Below, piece after piece: positions 14,733-20,155 of a stretch of 20,155 nt of DNA. The stretch's first letter is position 1. Each line of letters begins with the position of its first letter. The notes under the pieces were generated by a model. That model was not told the origin of the DNA, made no database searches, and saw only the letters and a program-made list of their open reading frames with translations. The translations under genes were made by a program, and so were the position numbers. Source of the stretch: a virus; IMG/VR virus record IMGVR_UViG_3300014720_000238, positions 1 through 20,155 of that record, one strand, 5' to 3'.

Positions 14733-15221
14733 ATGCCAGCTTTTCCAGTTGAATCACCATATCCTGTCTTCACAGACAGAAACGGGGAGCCGCTTGAGAA
14801 CGGTTACATTTGGATTGGCCAGGCGAATCTCGATCCTCAGACCAATCCTATAAATGTCTATTGGGATTCGACGCTGACGATTCCTGCGGCGCAACCAATC
14901 AGGACATTGGCTGGTTATCCTGTTTATCAAGGAACACCAGCACGATTCTTTGCAACACAAAATTATTCCATCAGGGTGCTGGATAAAAATGGGACGCTTG
15001 TCTTTGCGGCGCTGTCTTTCACCTGGTTCCCACCGACTTTCGCTGTTGTTGAAAATGCTACTGGCACTGGAATACAGACTGTTTTCCCTGTAAGCGGGTT
15101 TCCAAGCAACATTTATATCAACGGCGTCTATCAACAGAAAAACACATATTCGCTTGTTGGAACAGACATTGTGTTCACTCAAGCGCCACCAGTCACCTCT
15201 TCCATAGAATTTGTGTATTAA
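14733..15221 (+). CDS. Stand-alone tailspike head-binding (adaptor) protein, P22 gp9 N-terminal type
   Basis: The product has 162 residues. Residues 1-105 fit the P22 tailspike head-binding domain: SPYPVFTDRNGEPLENGYIW then IGQANLDPQTNPINVYWDST (P22 [39 protein letters not shown]), AAQPIRTLAGYPVYQGTPAR and NYSIRVLDKNGTLVFAA (P22 MAIYDANGSQV). This domain binds the tail hub formed by gp4 and gp10. The remaining 55 residues (ENATGTGIQTVFPVSGFPSN, then YINGVYQQKNTYSLVGTDIV) form a small beta domain often used as a connector in fibres. There is no beta-helix, so this is an adaptor to which other receptor-binding proteins presumably attach. AGAGGAATAAGAG precedes the start. Confidence 0.85.
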   Translation: MPAFPVESPYPVFTDRNGEPLENGYIWIGQANLDPQTNPINVYWDSTLTIPAAQPIRTLAGYPVYQGTPARFFATQNYSIRVLDKNGTLVFAALSFTWFPPTFAVVENATGTGIQTVFPVSGFPSNIYINGVYQQKNTYSLVGTDIVFTQAPPVTSSIEFVY

Positions 15222-15231
15222 GGAGAGCAAT

Positions 15232-15984
15232 ATGCTCAAGACAGTCTCATCGATCACCAACGCAATCGGAGCCTTGAATTATAAAGGCACTTGGAATGCG
15301 TCTACAAACACGCCCACAATCGTTTCTTCTGTCGGAGTGAAGGGTGACTACTATGTAGTCGCTGTGGGCGGCACGACGAACATTGACGGCGTCTCGAACT
15401 GGGGTGTCGGGGATTGGATCACCTTTAACGGTTCGGTCTGGCAGCGGGTCGAGGGTGGAGCGGATCTCAACGGGGTGAACCTTTCTGTCTCTGGCACGAC
15501 GACCCTTTCTAACTTAACGGCATCGACTGCGCTTGTATTAAATGCTTCAAAAGAAGTCACAAGCCTTGTTCAGCCAGCATTTAGCGCATACCGAGATACA
15601 ACTAATCAAACATTAGTAACAGCAACATTTACAAAAGTGCAGTTAAATGCTGAAGAATTTGACACAAATAATAATTTTGATCCAACAACTAATTATAGAT
15701 TTACACCAACTGTTGCTGGATATTATCAAATTTCAGGTTCAGTCGGTTTAACTGGCACAAACACTAGAATTTTGTGCGCTATTTATAAAAATGGTTCAGA
15801 ACATTTTAGAGGTCAGGATGCAAGTGTAAATTTAAGTCAAGTTACTGTGTCGGGTCTTGTGTATTTTAATGGCTCAACGGATTACGTCGAATTGTATGTA
15901 TTTGCCACTTTTGGTGGCACAAGCAATATTGCGGCGGGGCAAAAATACACCTACTTGACCGGTGTTTTGGTAAGGGGTTCATGA
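15232..15984 (+). CDS. Tail fibre protein with C1q/TNF-like C-terminal domain
   Basis: The product is 250 residues from ATG 15232, with AAGGAG 4-9 nt upstream; the frame opens earlier but would overlap the adaptor gene. Residues 15-75 (LNYKGTWNASTNTPTIVSSV, then GVGDWITFNGSVWQRVEGG) form a small module common in phage fibres. Residues 78-112 are a linker. Residues 115-250 resemble a C1q/TNF jelly-roll: PAFSAYRDTTNQTLVTATFT, then FTPTVAGYYQISGSVGLTGT, and a terminal YTYLTGVLVRGS strand. Such domains form trimers and bind ligands, so it is a candidate receptor-binding tip. Base composition changes sharply from GC-balanced to AT-rich near 15530, exactly at the domain junction, a sign of module exchange. 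Confidence 0.75.
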   Translation: MLKTVSSITNAIGALNYKGTWNASTNTPTIVSSVGVKGDYYVVAVGGTTNIDGVSNWGVGDWITFNGSVWQRVEGGADLNGVNLSVSGTTTLSNLTASTALVLNASKEVTSLVQPAFSAYRDTTNQTLVTATFTKVQLNAEEFDTNNNFDPTTNYRFTPTVAGYYQISGSVGLTGTNTRILCAIYKNGSEHFRGQDASVNLSQVTVSGLVYFNGSTDYVELYVFATFGGTSNIAAGQKYTYLTGVLVRGS

Positions 15985-16157
15985 TGACACTCATTCAAAA
16001 AATAAAAATTATTTATGCAGAAATTAAGGACAGCGACTTTCCAGACATTGTTTGCGTCAGAAACGACTCAAACGGCGAAGGAGATTACATTGATTTTTGG
16101 AATCATCCAACCTTGTCGCGACCAACGCAAGAACAATTAAATTCTGTAAAGGATTAA
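15984..16157 (+). CDS. Small fibre-region protein, possibly assembly chaperone-like (57-58 residues)
   Basis: Starting at ATG 15984 (AAGGGG at 15972-15977, 6 nt upstream) or at ATG 15981, it overlaps the preceding stop. It begins MTLIQKIKIIYAEIKDSDFP, continues DIVCVRNDSNGEGDYIDFWN and ends HPTLSRPTQEQLNSVKD. The final part, W-x-H/D-P-T-L-x-x-PTQ-x-QL, is the pattern seen at the start of small tail-fibre assembly proteins and XkdW-like proteins of phages, though those are usually longer. It lies between two receptor-binding genes, as such chaperones do, and ends 3 nt before the next start. Family assignment is tentative; translation is likely. Confidence 0.65.
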   Translation: MTLIQKIKIIYAEIKDSDFPDIVCVRNDSNGEGDYIDFWNHPTLSRPTQEQLNSVKD

Positions 16158-16160
16158 AAA

Positions 16161-17558
16161 GTGTCTCTCACCAAAGTATCTTATTCAATGATTGAGGGCG
16201 CAAGGATCAATGTTCTTGACTATGGAGCTGTCGGCAATGGAGTAGTCAATGATACAGCAGCGGTCAAAGCCGCGAGAGATGCCGCAGTAAGCAACGGTCA
16301 GAGTACCTTGTACTTTCCAACGGGGCTTTACTTGGTTGATGAACAAATTGACGTTAGCCAATGTGGAGTGATGGGTGACGGTGTGTATGCGTCGCGCATT
16401 CTTGCTGATCCATCATTTACTGATGAATCGGTGCTGTACGTTGGGTCATTGTCGCAAAACCTGGTGTATCAAAACTTCAGAATCAATGGCAATCGCGCAA
16501 ACGTTTCGGCAACTGTTGCTGGTTTAATTATTGAAGGCAACGTACTTCACGATCAGTTTTCATCTATTGCAATTAGCGAGTGTACTGGTGATGCGTTGAT
16601 AATTCGCGGCAACAATAGTGGAACAACGCGGCCAAGCGTAAACACATTTCTTGATCTTCGATTGATTGAAAATGATGGCCGTGGTCTTTATTACACTAAT
16701 GGCCGTGTAAATACCTTTATAAATTGTAATTTTGAACAATTGGGCGAAGAAGGTATTGTCTGCGATGGATCGGGCGATCCAACAGACGCGCCACAAACAA
16801 CAATGTTTGAAGAATGTTGGATTGAGCAAACTGGCAAAAACCATTTGACCAGCGGCGGCGTGAACGCTATCACACTAAACACGGCCTATGCAATTCAATT
16901 TAGAAATGTTGAAGTTAATGGCTATGGTTCAAATCCAGCAACCACAGGTCATGGCATTGCACTATTAGATTCGATTGTTTGCTCAATAGAATCGCCTGGA
17001 ATTGGTTTTAATCGCTCTGGTGCATCAACATCAGGAAGTGCGCCTATTAGAATCCAAAGTGGCGTTCGGCATCGCTTAATTCAGTTGCCGTCAAATATCA
17101 ATGCGTCGAACATTTCCGTTACATCCGGTGATTATGTAGTTAAATCAGCATTCAATACTGCTGTAAATAGTGGCAATCAAATTTTTGCGTCTAATGCCAC
17201 CACAATTTCTGGTGGAACCACAAACTTTGTACAACCATCAACAGGTTTGGTTTTAGCGTCAAATGGTGCAGCAAGATTTTTAGTGGCGAGTAGATTTACG
17301 TTGCAACGGCTTTTTGCTGAAGCAACAACACTGCCTGGCCCCGTGGGTTTGTTGTACAGCATTACGGTGCAAAAAAATGGCGTTGACACAGCCCTTGTGG
17401 TTAATTTAAGTGATGCAAATGGCGCTTCCGCATCAACGGTTGCAGAAGTTAGTTTTGATCCAGGTGATGCAATTTCATTGAAGGTTGTTACCTCAGGAGG
17501 CGCAGTAACAATCAATGCTGGAGGTCTTCATATCGCTTTGGCATATTTGGAAAGATGA
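16161..17558 (+). CDS. Tailspike with pectate-lyase-like beta-helix
   Basis: The product has 465 residues with a GTG start; AAAGGA at 16148-16153 lies 7 nt upstream. The N-terminus SLTKVSYSMIEGARINVLDY followed by GAVGNGVVNDTAAVKAARDA is the classical opening of right-handed beta-helix tailspikes (Pectate_lyase_3 type: DYGAVGNG--NDTAA). Turns rich in Asn and Gly continue to about residue 300 (NFRINGNRANV, NTFINCNFEQLGEEGIVCDG). From about 345 a different beta-sandwich domain follows (TLQRLFAEATTLPGPVGLLY) and ends HIALAYLER, probably a trimerisation or carbohydrate-binding cap. It would bind and possibly cleave surface polysaccharide, but no catalytic residues can be identified from sequence alone. 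It lacks a head-binding domain. The DNA is AT-rich compared with the head genes. Confidence 0.85.
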   Translation: MSLTKVSYSMIEGARINVLDYGAVGNGVVNDTAAVKAARDAAVSNGQSTLYFPTGLYLVDEQIDVSQCGVMGDGVYASRILADPSFTDESVLYVGSLSQNLVYQNFRINGNRANVSATVAGLIIEGNVLHDQFSSIAISECTGDALIIRGNNSGTTRPSVNTFLDLRLIENDGRGLYYTNGRVNTFINCNFEQLGEEGIVCDGSGDPTDAPQTTMFEECWIEQTGKNHLTSGGVNAITLNTAYAIQFRNVEVNGYGSNPATTGHGIALLDSIVCSIESPGIGFNRSGASTSGSAPIRIQSGVRHRLIQLPSNINASNISVTSGDYVVKSAFNTAVNSGNQIFASNATTISGGTTNFVQPSTGLVLASNGAARFLVASRFTLQRLFAEATTLPGPVGLLYSITVQKNGVDTALVVNLSDANGASASTVAEVSFDPGDAISLKVVTSGGAVTINAGGLHIALAYLER

Positions 17559-17565
17559 GGTCACC

Positions 17566-17904
17566 ATGCAAATCACACATCAAATGAAGATTGAACAGCT
17601 TGATACACATCAAGAACTAATGGGCAAACAAGATGTTGTTTTTGCCGCGCATTGGAGAATTATTGCGACCAACGAAAAGACTACCGTTAGTTGCGCTGGT
17701 GTCCAAAAATTAAGCACTGACAATCTTCAGAATTTTATTTTGTATGAACAGTTAACTGAAGAGGTGGTAGTAGCATGGGTAAAAAAAGAAATGCAAAAAA
17801 GCAATGTCAATATTTCTGAAATAGAAAAAAATCTTACCCATGAAATTTTAGAAACTGAAAAACCAAAAGAGCAGCTTAAACCTGTTCCTTGGGATTTAAA
17901 CTAA
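17566..17904 (+). CDS. Small phage protein, DUF7936-like
   Basis: The product is 112 residues from ATG 17566, with GAGG (17557-17560) 5 nt upstream; an earlier ATG at 17515 would overlap the tailspike gene. The core, QDVVFAAHWRIIATNEKTTV, then NFILYEQLTEEVVVAWVKKE, fits a pattern I associate with DUF7936: a V-F--HWR strand, a short beta region, then L-E--V--WV and a Gln/Glu helix, ending in a Pro/Trp tail (KPVPWDLN). These proteins usually sit near tail-fibre genes and have no established function. The gene is AT-rich like the tailspike before it and may have moved with it. Confidence 0.6.
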   Translation: MQITHQMKIEQLDTHQELMGKQDVVFAAHWRIIATNEKTTVSCAGVQKLSTDNLQNFILYEQLTEEVVVAWVKKEMQKSNVNISEIEKNLTHEILETEKPKEQLKPVPWDLN

Positions 17905-17914
17905 AGGAAAAATC

Positions 17915-18058
17915 ATGTCCACCGCTTCACAATATCCTTTTGCCCCACTTGGGGCCAGTCACTTGATCGTGGCGAACGTCGCTGCTCTGGCTCCCGTTGA
18001 AGTCAACGTCCGAAAGAAGACCACGGGTGTCGGTCAGTATCGGATCGTCAAAAACTAA
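17915..18058 (+). CDS. Short paralogue (47 residues) of the following gene
   Basis: It encodes MSTASQYPFAPLGASHLIVA then NVAALAPVEVNVRKKTTGVG and QYRIVKN. AAAGGAAAAATC precedes the ATG. It aligns without any gap with the first 47 residues of the gene at 18077 (MASASQFPFQPLGPSHLIVA, then NVAPPAPVQVSVDP), and the two copies are offset by exactly 162 nt, including an identical 15-nt stretch at 17969-17983 and 18131-18145. It stops where the paralogue continues into its C-terminal domain. It may be a truncated duplicate that keeps its own start and ribosome binding site, or a functional short form. Function is unknown. Confidence 0.7.
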   Translation: MSTASQYPFAPLGASHLIVANVAALAPVEVNVRKKTTGVGQYRIVKN

Positions 18059-18076
18059 CCTTAAAAGGAATCTGAC

Positions 18077-18427
18077 ATGGCATCAGCATCACAATTTCCG
18101 TTTCAACCGCTAGGACCGTCGCATCTGATTGTGGCGAACGTCGCTCCACCCGCCCCGGTTCAGGTCAGCGTTGATCCTGGCTCAACTGGTTATGGGCAGT
18201 ATCGAATCATCAACAATAGCCCCGACACTGTGTTTCTCGGTGTTGGAGCGAACGCAGCCCAAGCGACTGCTCGAGCTGCGGCCATCGTTGCTGGAACACC
18301 TCAGAAGACGATTGTCCTAGTGCCAGGCGCAGTTGAAGTCCTTCGGTTCAATGGCGATGCATTTTTCACTGCTGCCTGCCCAGCGGGTGCAGCTGACATT
18401 TACATCACGCCTGGTCAGGGTCTCTAG
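18077..18427 (+). CDS. Small phage protein of unknown function (116 residues), partner of duplicated pair
   Basis: AAAAGGAA lies upstream of ATG 18077. The N-terminal 47 residues are shared with the short gene just before it. The rest, NNSPDTVFLGVGANAAQATA, RAAAIVAGTPQKTIVLVPGA and VEVLRFNGDAFFTAACPAGA ending DIYITPGQGL, looks like a small beta-sandwich typical of accessory virion proteins (V-LG-G-NA-QAT--A--, then -VLVPGAVEVL-F). No signal peptide or membrane segment is seen. The base composition returns to GC-balanced here after the AT-rich receptor-binding block. It lies between receptor-binding and lysis genes. A virion role is inferred only. Confidence 0.7.
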   Translation: MASASQFPFQPLGPSHLIVANVAPPAPVQVSVDPGSTGYGQYRIINNSPDTVFLGVGANAAQATARAAAIVAGTPQKTIVLVPGAVEVLRFNGDAFFTAACPAGAADIYITPGQGL

Positions 18428-18436
18428 GAGATGGAA

Positions 18437-18652
18437 GTGCAGAACGAAGACGGCGGCATCGACCTGGTGCGTTATGGTGTCCTTTGGCAAAAAGTCCAAG
18501 ACATGGACAAGAAGTTTGACAAGATGGAGCGCCAGCTCGAAGAACTCTTAGCATTGGCGAACAAGTCCAAGGGTGGACTCTGGTTCGGGATGACTGTCGT
18601 CTCCGGGGTGTCTGTTGTGGTTGGTTATATTATTTCGATATTTAAGCCTTGA
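18437..18652 (+). CDS. Coiled-coil plus C-terminal membrane anchor protein (lysis accessory, XhlA-like)
   Basis: The product is 71 residues from GTG 18437, where AGGAG (18426-18430) is 6 nt upstream. ATG 18431 in the same frame would add two residues but abuts the Shine-Dalgarno. A soluble N-terminus leads to a charged heptad-type helix (VQDMDKKFDKMERQLEELLA) and then one transmembrane segment near the C-terminus (LWFGMTVVSGVSVVVGYIIS). This layout is that of XhlA-type holin accessory proteins and other small lysis-cassette membrane proteins. It starts the lysis cassette; its stop overlaps the next small ORF. Family match is by architecture rather than by a conserved motif. Confidence 0.7.
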   Translation: MQNEDGGIDLVRYGVLWQKVQDMDKKFDKMERQLEELLALANKSKGGLWFGMTVVSGVSVVVGYIISIFKP

Positions 18653-18720
18653 TGGGACTTTGGGCATTCCCGATGATGGTCTGGGTCTTTTGGATGGGGG
18701 TGTTTAGATGCTGCCGTTAG
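18652..18720 (+). CDS. Tiny hydrophobic peptide (22 residues) in the lysis cassette
   Basis: ATG 18652 shares one base with the preceding TGA stop, so translation could restart by coupling; no clear Shine-Dalgarno is seen. The product is MGLWAFPMMVWVFWMGVFRC followed by CR: one very hydrophobic, Trp/Met-rich membrane segment with a basic, cysteine-containing end. The last 13 nt overlap the holin gene in another frame. It bridges what would otherwise be a 55-nt gap. It may be a small membrane regulator of lysis, or a coupling leader for the holin. Its reality is plausible but unproven. Confidence 0.4.
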   Translation: MGLWAFPMMVWVFWMGVFRCCR

Positions 18721-19109
18721 CCGCGTTATTAGACGTTGGGATGAGGGTTCTGGATAAGGTAATACCTGATCCTACTGCCAAAGCGCAGGCTCAAGTTGCA
18801 TTGATGGAGATGCAGCAGCGCGGAGAACTCGCGCAGCTCCAGGCTGATATGAAAGAACAGGAAGAGCTGACCAAGCGCCACGCAGCGGATATGACATCCG
18901 ATTCTTGGTTGTCTAAGAACATCCGTCCTATGGCGCTAATATCGGTCTTTGTGGCCTACTTCCTCTTTGCGATGATGTCGGCTTTTGGGCAGAACGCCAA
19001 TGAGGTGTACGTCACTTTGCTGGGTCAATGGGGAATGCTGATTTTTTCCTTCTACTTTGGCTCCCGCGGTGCGGAGAAGATTGCTGAAATCTGGAGCAAG
19101 AAAAAATGA
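18708..19109 (+). CDS. Holin (3TM-holin-like family)
   Basis: The product has 133 residues. The N-terminal part, MLPLAALLDVGMRVLDKVIP followed by DPTAKAQAQVALMEMQQRGE, is amphipathic and helical; a charged helix follows to about residue 66. Two strong transmembrane segments are seen at about 75-93 (ALISVFVAYFLFAMMSAF) and 101-118 (VTLLGQWGMLIFSFYFGS), then a basic tail. The VIPDP--KAQAQ opening, the WLSKNIRPM block and the FYFGSRGAEKI end fit the family of small phage and gene-transfer-agent holins called 3TM holin. It would make inner-membrane lesions that release the endolysin. It overlaps the endolysin gene by ATGA. Confidence 0.8.
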   Translation: MLPLAALLDVGMRVLDKVIPDPTAKAQAQVALMEMQQRGELAQLQADMKEQEELTKRHAADMTSDSWLSKNIRPMALISVFVAYFLFAMMSAFGQNANEVYVTLLGQWGMLIFSFYFGSRGAEKIAEIWSKKK

Positions 19110-19471
19110 TTGCTCAGTGGGGTTCATATCCGAACTTCCAGAAGCACGAACTCGACTGCCGGGAGACGGGTGAGAACGAGATGCAGCATGAGTTTATGGA
19201 GAAGCTCCAGAGGCTCAGATCGATCTATGACAAACCTTTAAAGATCACCAGTGGCTTTCGGTCTGTGAGGCATTCGATTGAGGCCAAGAAGGCTGCGCCT
19301 GGTGTCCACACGCTTGGGGTTGCCTGCGACATCGGATGCCAGGGTGTTGAGGCGCACAGAATCTTGAGCCTGGCGCTTGAACTAGGATTTAGCGGGATTG
19401 GTGTCCAGCAAAAAGGGGAAGGACGGTTTTTGCATCTGGACACCGGGCCAACGAGAATCTGGTCTTACTAA
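19106..19471 (+). CDS. Endolysin, peptidase M15 family
   Basis: The product has 121 residues, the size of single-domain M15 peptidases. The family order is clear: FQKHELDCRETGENEMQHEF (11-30), KPLKITSGFRSVRHS (43-57), HTLGVACDI (68-76) with zinc ligands H68 and D75, then GFSGIGVQQKG (94-104) and the third ligand H110 in RFLHLDTGPTRIWSY. These enzymes are zinc-dependent D,D- or L,D-peptidases that cut peptide cross-links in peptidoglycan. There is no signal peptide, so release depends on the holin encoded immediately upstream with an ATGA overlap. GGAGCAAGAAAAA precedes the start. Confidence 0.92.
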   Translation: MIAQWGSYPNFQKHELDCRETGENEMQHEFMEKLQRLRSIYDKPLKITSGFRSVRHSIEAKKAAPGVHTLGVACDIGCQGVEAHRILSLALELGFSGIGVQQKGEGRFLHLDTGPTRIWSY

Positions 19472-19482
19472 CTTCCCCTTGG

Positions 19483-19514
19483 CCCCCCAGGTTGGTTTCT
19501 GGGGGGATCTTTTT
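19483..19514 (+). terminator. Intrinsic terminator at the end of the late operon
   Basis: CCCCCCAG (19483-19490) pairs perfectly with CTGGGGGG (19499-19506) around an 8-nt loop, then ATC and five T residues (19510-19514). It lies 11 nt after the endolysin stop and separates the plus-strand late genes from the convergent minus-strand genes, whose last stop codon begins at its T-tract. On the minus strand no T-tract follows the stem, so it is directional. Confidence 0.85.
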
Positions 19515-19786
19515 CAGTAACAGGTTACATCGACGACAACGTCAGCTGGCCGCTGGTTGACGAACCGCTTCCCGTAGATCACATAAGACCGAAGCCCTGC
19601 GCTGCGGCACTCTGTGATCGCCTGGATGACTTGCTGGCGGCTTAATGCGTAGGACTCTTTCTCGACCATCAAGACAGACTCCCCAGAACTCGTCATCGGG
19701 CCTGAACCAGGCAGAGACGAGCAACCCGCGGTGACGATACCGAGAGCGCAGAGCGCGACGTATGCAAACATTTTCTTTCCTTCCAT
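19514..19786 (-). CDS. Small lipoprotein of unknown function
   Basis: The product has 90 residues. MEGKKMFAYVALCALGIVTA followed by GCSS is a signal peptide with a basic start, a hydrophobic core and a lipobox-like Cys at residue 22 (T-A-G-C rather than the usual L-x-x-C). The mature part contains VEKESYALSRQQVIQAITEC, then GLRSYVIYGKRFVNQRPADV and ends VVDVTCY, with cysteines at 60 and 89 that could form a disulfide in the periplasm. AAAGGAAAGTAATC precedes the ATG; a second ATG at residue 6 would lose the basic n-region. It ends the minus-strand operon 18 nt after SSB. It is not recognisable as Rz1 (not Pro-rich, no Rz partner). It could be an envelope or superinfection-related protein. Confidence 0.75.
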   Translation of the reverse strand: MEGKKMFAYVALCALGIVTAGCSSLPGSGPMTSSGESVLMVEKESYALSRQQVIQAITECRSAGLRSYVIYGKRFVNQRPADVVVDVTCY

Positions 19787-19804
19787 GATTACTTTCCTTT
19801 CGAG

Positions 19805-20155
19805 TTAAAAACCTGGGATGTCGTCATCAAAATCAACAGATTTGGAAGCCTGTGACGAGTCAGACTTCCCACCAAGAAGGACCAGACGGCCCACCACGAC
19901 CTCTGTGGTGTATCGCTCTTGCCCATCCTTGTCCGTCCACTTCCGAGTCCTCTGAGAGCCTTCTACGAAGACCTGGGAACCCTTCTTCAAGTATTCCCCG
20001 GCGATCTCTGCCGCCTTATTGAAAGCGCAGCACTTGTGCCATTCGGTGAACTCTTTGCGCTCTCCGTTTTTATTGGAGATGGTCGAGGTGGCCAAGCTAA
20101 AATTACAAACCGCCGTGCCATCTGGCATCGAACGTCTTTCAGGGTCAGCGCCCAA
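19805..20155 (-). CDS. ssb: Single-stranded DNA-binding protein, 5' end outside window
   Basis: 116 C-terminal residues are visible; the frame is open to the window edge. The first visible residues, [20 protein letters not shown], match the bacterial-type SSB OB-fold (GNLGADPE-R-MPDGTAV-NFSLATS), followed by [39 protein letters not shown] and [17 protein letters not shown]. Roughly 15 N-terminal residues should lie beyond base 20155. After a short linker the C-terminal tip is [10 protein letters not shown]: the usual acidic protein-docking tip DDDIPF with one Gly inserted. SSB coats ssDNA during replication and recombination, so this strand probably carries the early genes. It is followed by the lipoprotein gene after 18 nt. 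Confidence 0.95.
   Translation of the reverse strand: MGADPERRSMPDGTAVCNFSLATSTISNKNGERKEFTEWHKCCAFNKAAEIAGEYLKKGSQVFVEGSQRTRKWTDKDGQERYTTEVVVGRLVLLGGKSDSSQASKSVDFDDDIPGF

Noticed and set aside
14754-15260. 168-codon minus-strand ORF opposite the tailspike adaptor
   Set aside because: The plus strand encodes a clear P22-type head-binding domain; the reverse product has no family pattern.
19106-19471. Alternative reading of the M15 peptidase as a host-type carboxypeptidase or toxin
   Set aside because: No signal peptide, overlap with the holin gene, and single-domain phage size all fit an endolysin.
1-20155. tRNA genes, CRISPR array, insertion sequences, attachment site
   Set aside because: No cloverleaf-like segment, regularly spaced direct repeats, transposase or integrase motifs were found by eye. 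The repeats present are inside fibre or ejection genes.

Overview
The window is almost entirely the late (virion assembly, adsorption and lysis) region of a tailed phage or prophage of the P22 type: a short-tailed podovirus, probably infecting a Gram-negative bacterium. The evidence is both protein resemblance and gene order. In order, it carries a scaffold-like protein, a P22 gp5-type coat protein (430 codons, with the inserted I-domain), a gp4-type tail accessory factor, a gp10-type tail accessory factor, a gp14-like acetyltransferase-fold protein, three ejection proteins in the gp7-gp20-gp16 order, a P22 tailspike-type head-binding domain, a beta-helix tailspike, and a lysis cassette. No rRNA, tRNA, CRISPR array, insertion sequence, integrase, portal or terminase is visible. 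Lysogeny therefore cannot be judged, and the host genus cannot be named from the sequence. All similarity statements come from remembered family patterns, not from a search.

Layout. 1-648: C-terminal part of a large polyvalent-type protein, cut by the window edge. 695-3633: scaffold, coat and a probable capsid-surface or other abundant head protein, ending in a strong intrinsic terminator. 3682-4557: a tightly coupled run of four very small, very basic proteins (DUF6496-like and DUF5872-like among them). 4566-9212: a HeH/SAP-like protein, the gp4 homologue, two fibre or structural proteins, a DUF6321-like basic protein and the gp10 homologue. 9214-10073: two small beta-rich structural proteins in the slot where P22 has its tail needle. 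10084-14659: gp14-like protein and the three ejection proteins, largely chained by start/stop overlaps. 14661-18427: receptor-binding region, with an unusually short stand-alone head-binding adaptor, a C1q-like fibre, a small chaperone-like ORF, a beta-helix spike, a DUF7936-like protein and a tandem pair of related small proteins. 18437-19471: lysis cassette (coiled-coil/TM protein, a 22-residue hydrophobic peptide, holin, M15 peptidase). 19483-19514: terminator. 19514-20155, minus strand: a small lipoprotein and an SSB cut by the window edge, the end of a convergent, probably early, operon.

How it works together. Scaffold and coat build the procapsid. The gp4, gp10 and needle-slot proteins close the portal after packaging. 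The gp7/gp20/gp16-like proteins are packaged and ejected to carry DNA through the envelope. The head-binding adaptor and separate fibre and spike proteins recognise the host. Holin plus M15 endolysin release progeny. Genes are packed with overlaps of 1-17 nt. No stretch longer than about 125 nt lacks a gene, and at least five convincing genes are shorter than 60 codons.

The least ordinary parts are the basic-protein cluster, the detached tailspike head-binding domain with independent receptor-binding modules, the exact 162-nt tandem gene duplication at 17915-18427, and the nearly identical translation leaders in front of the coat gene and the gene that follows it.
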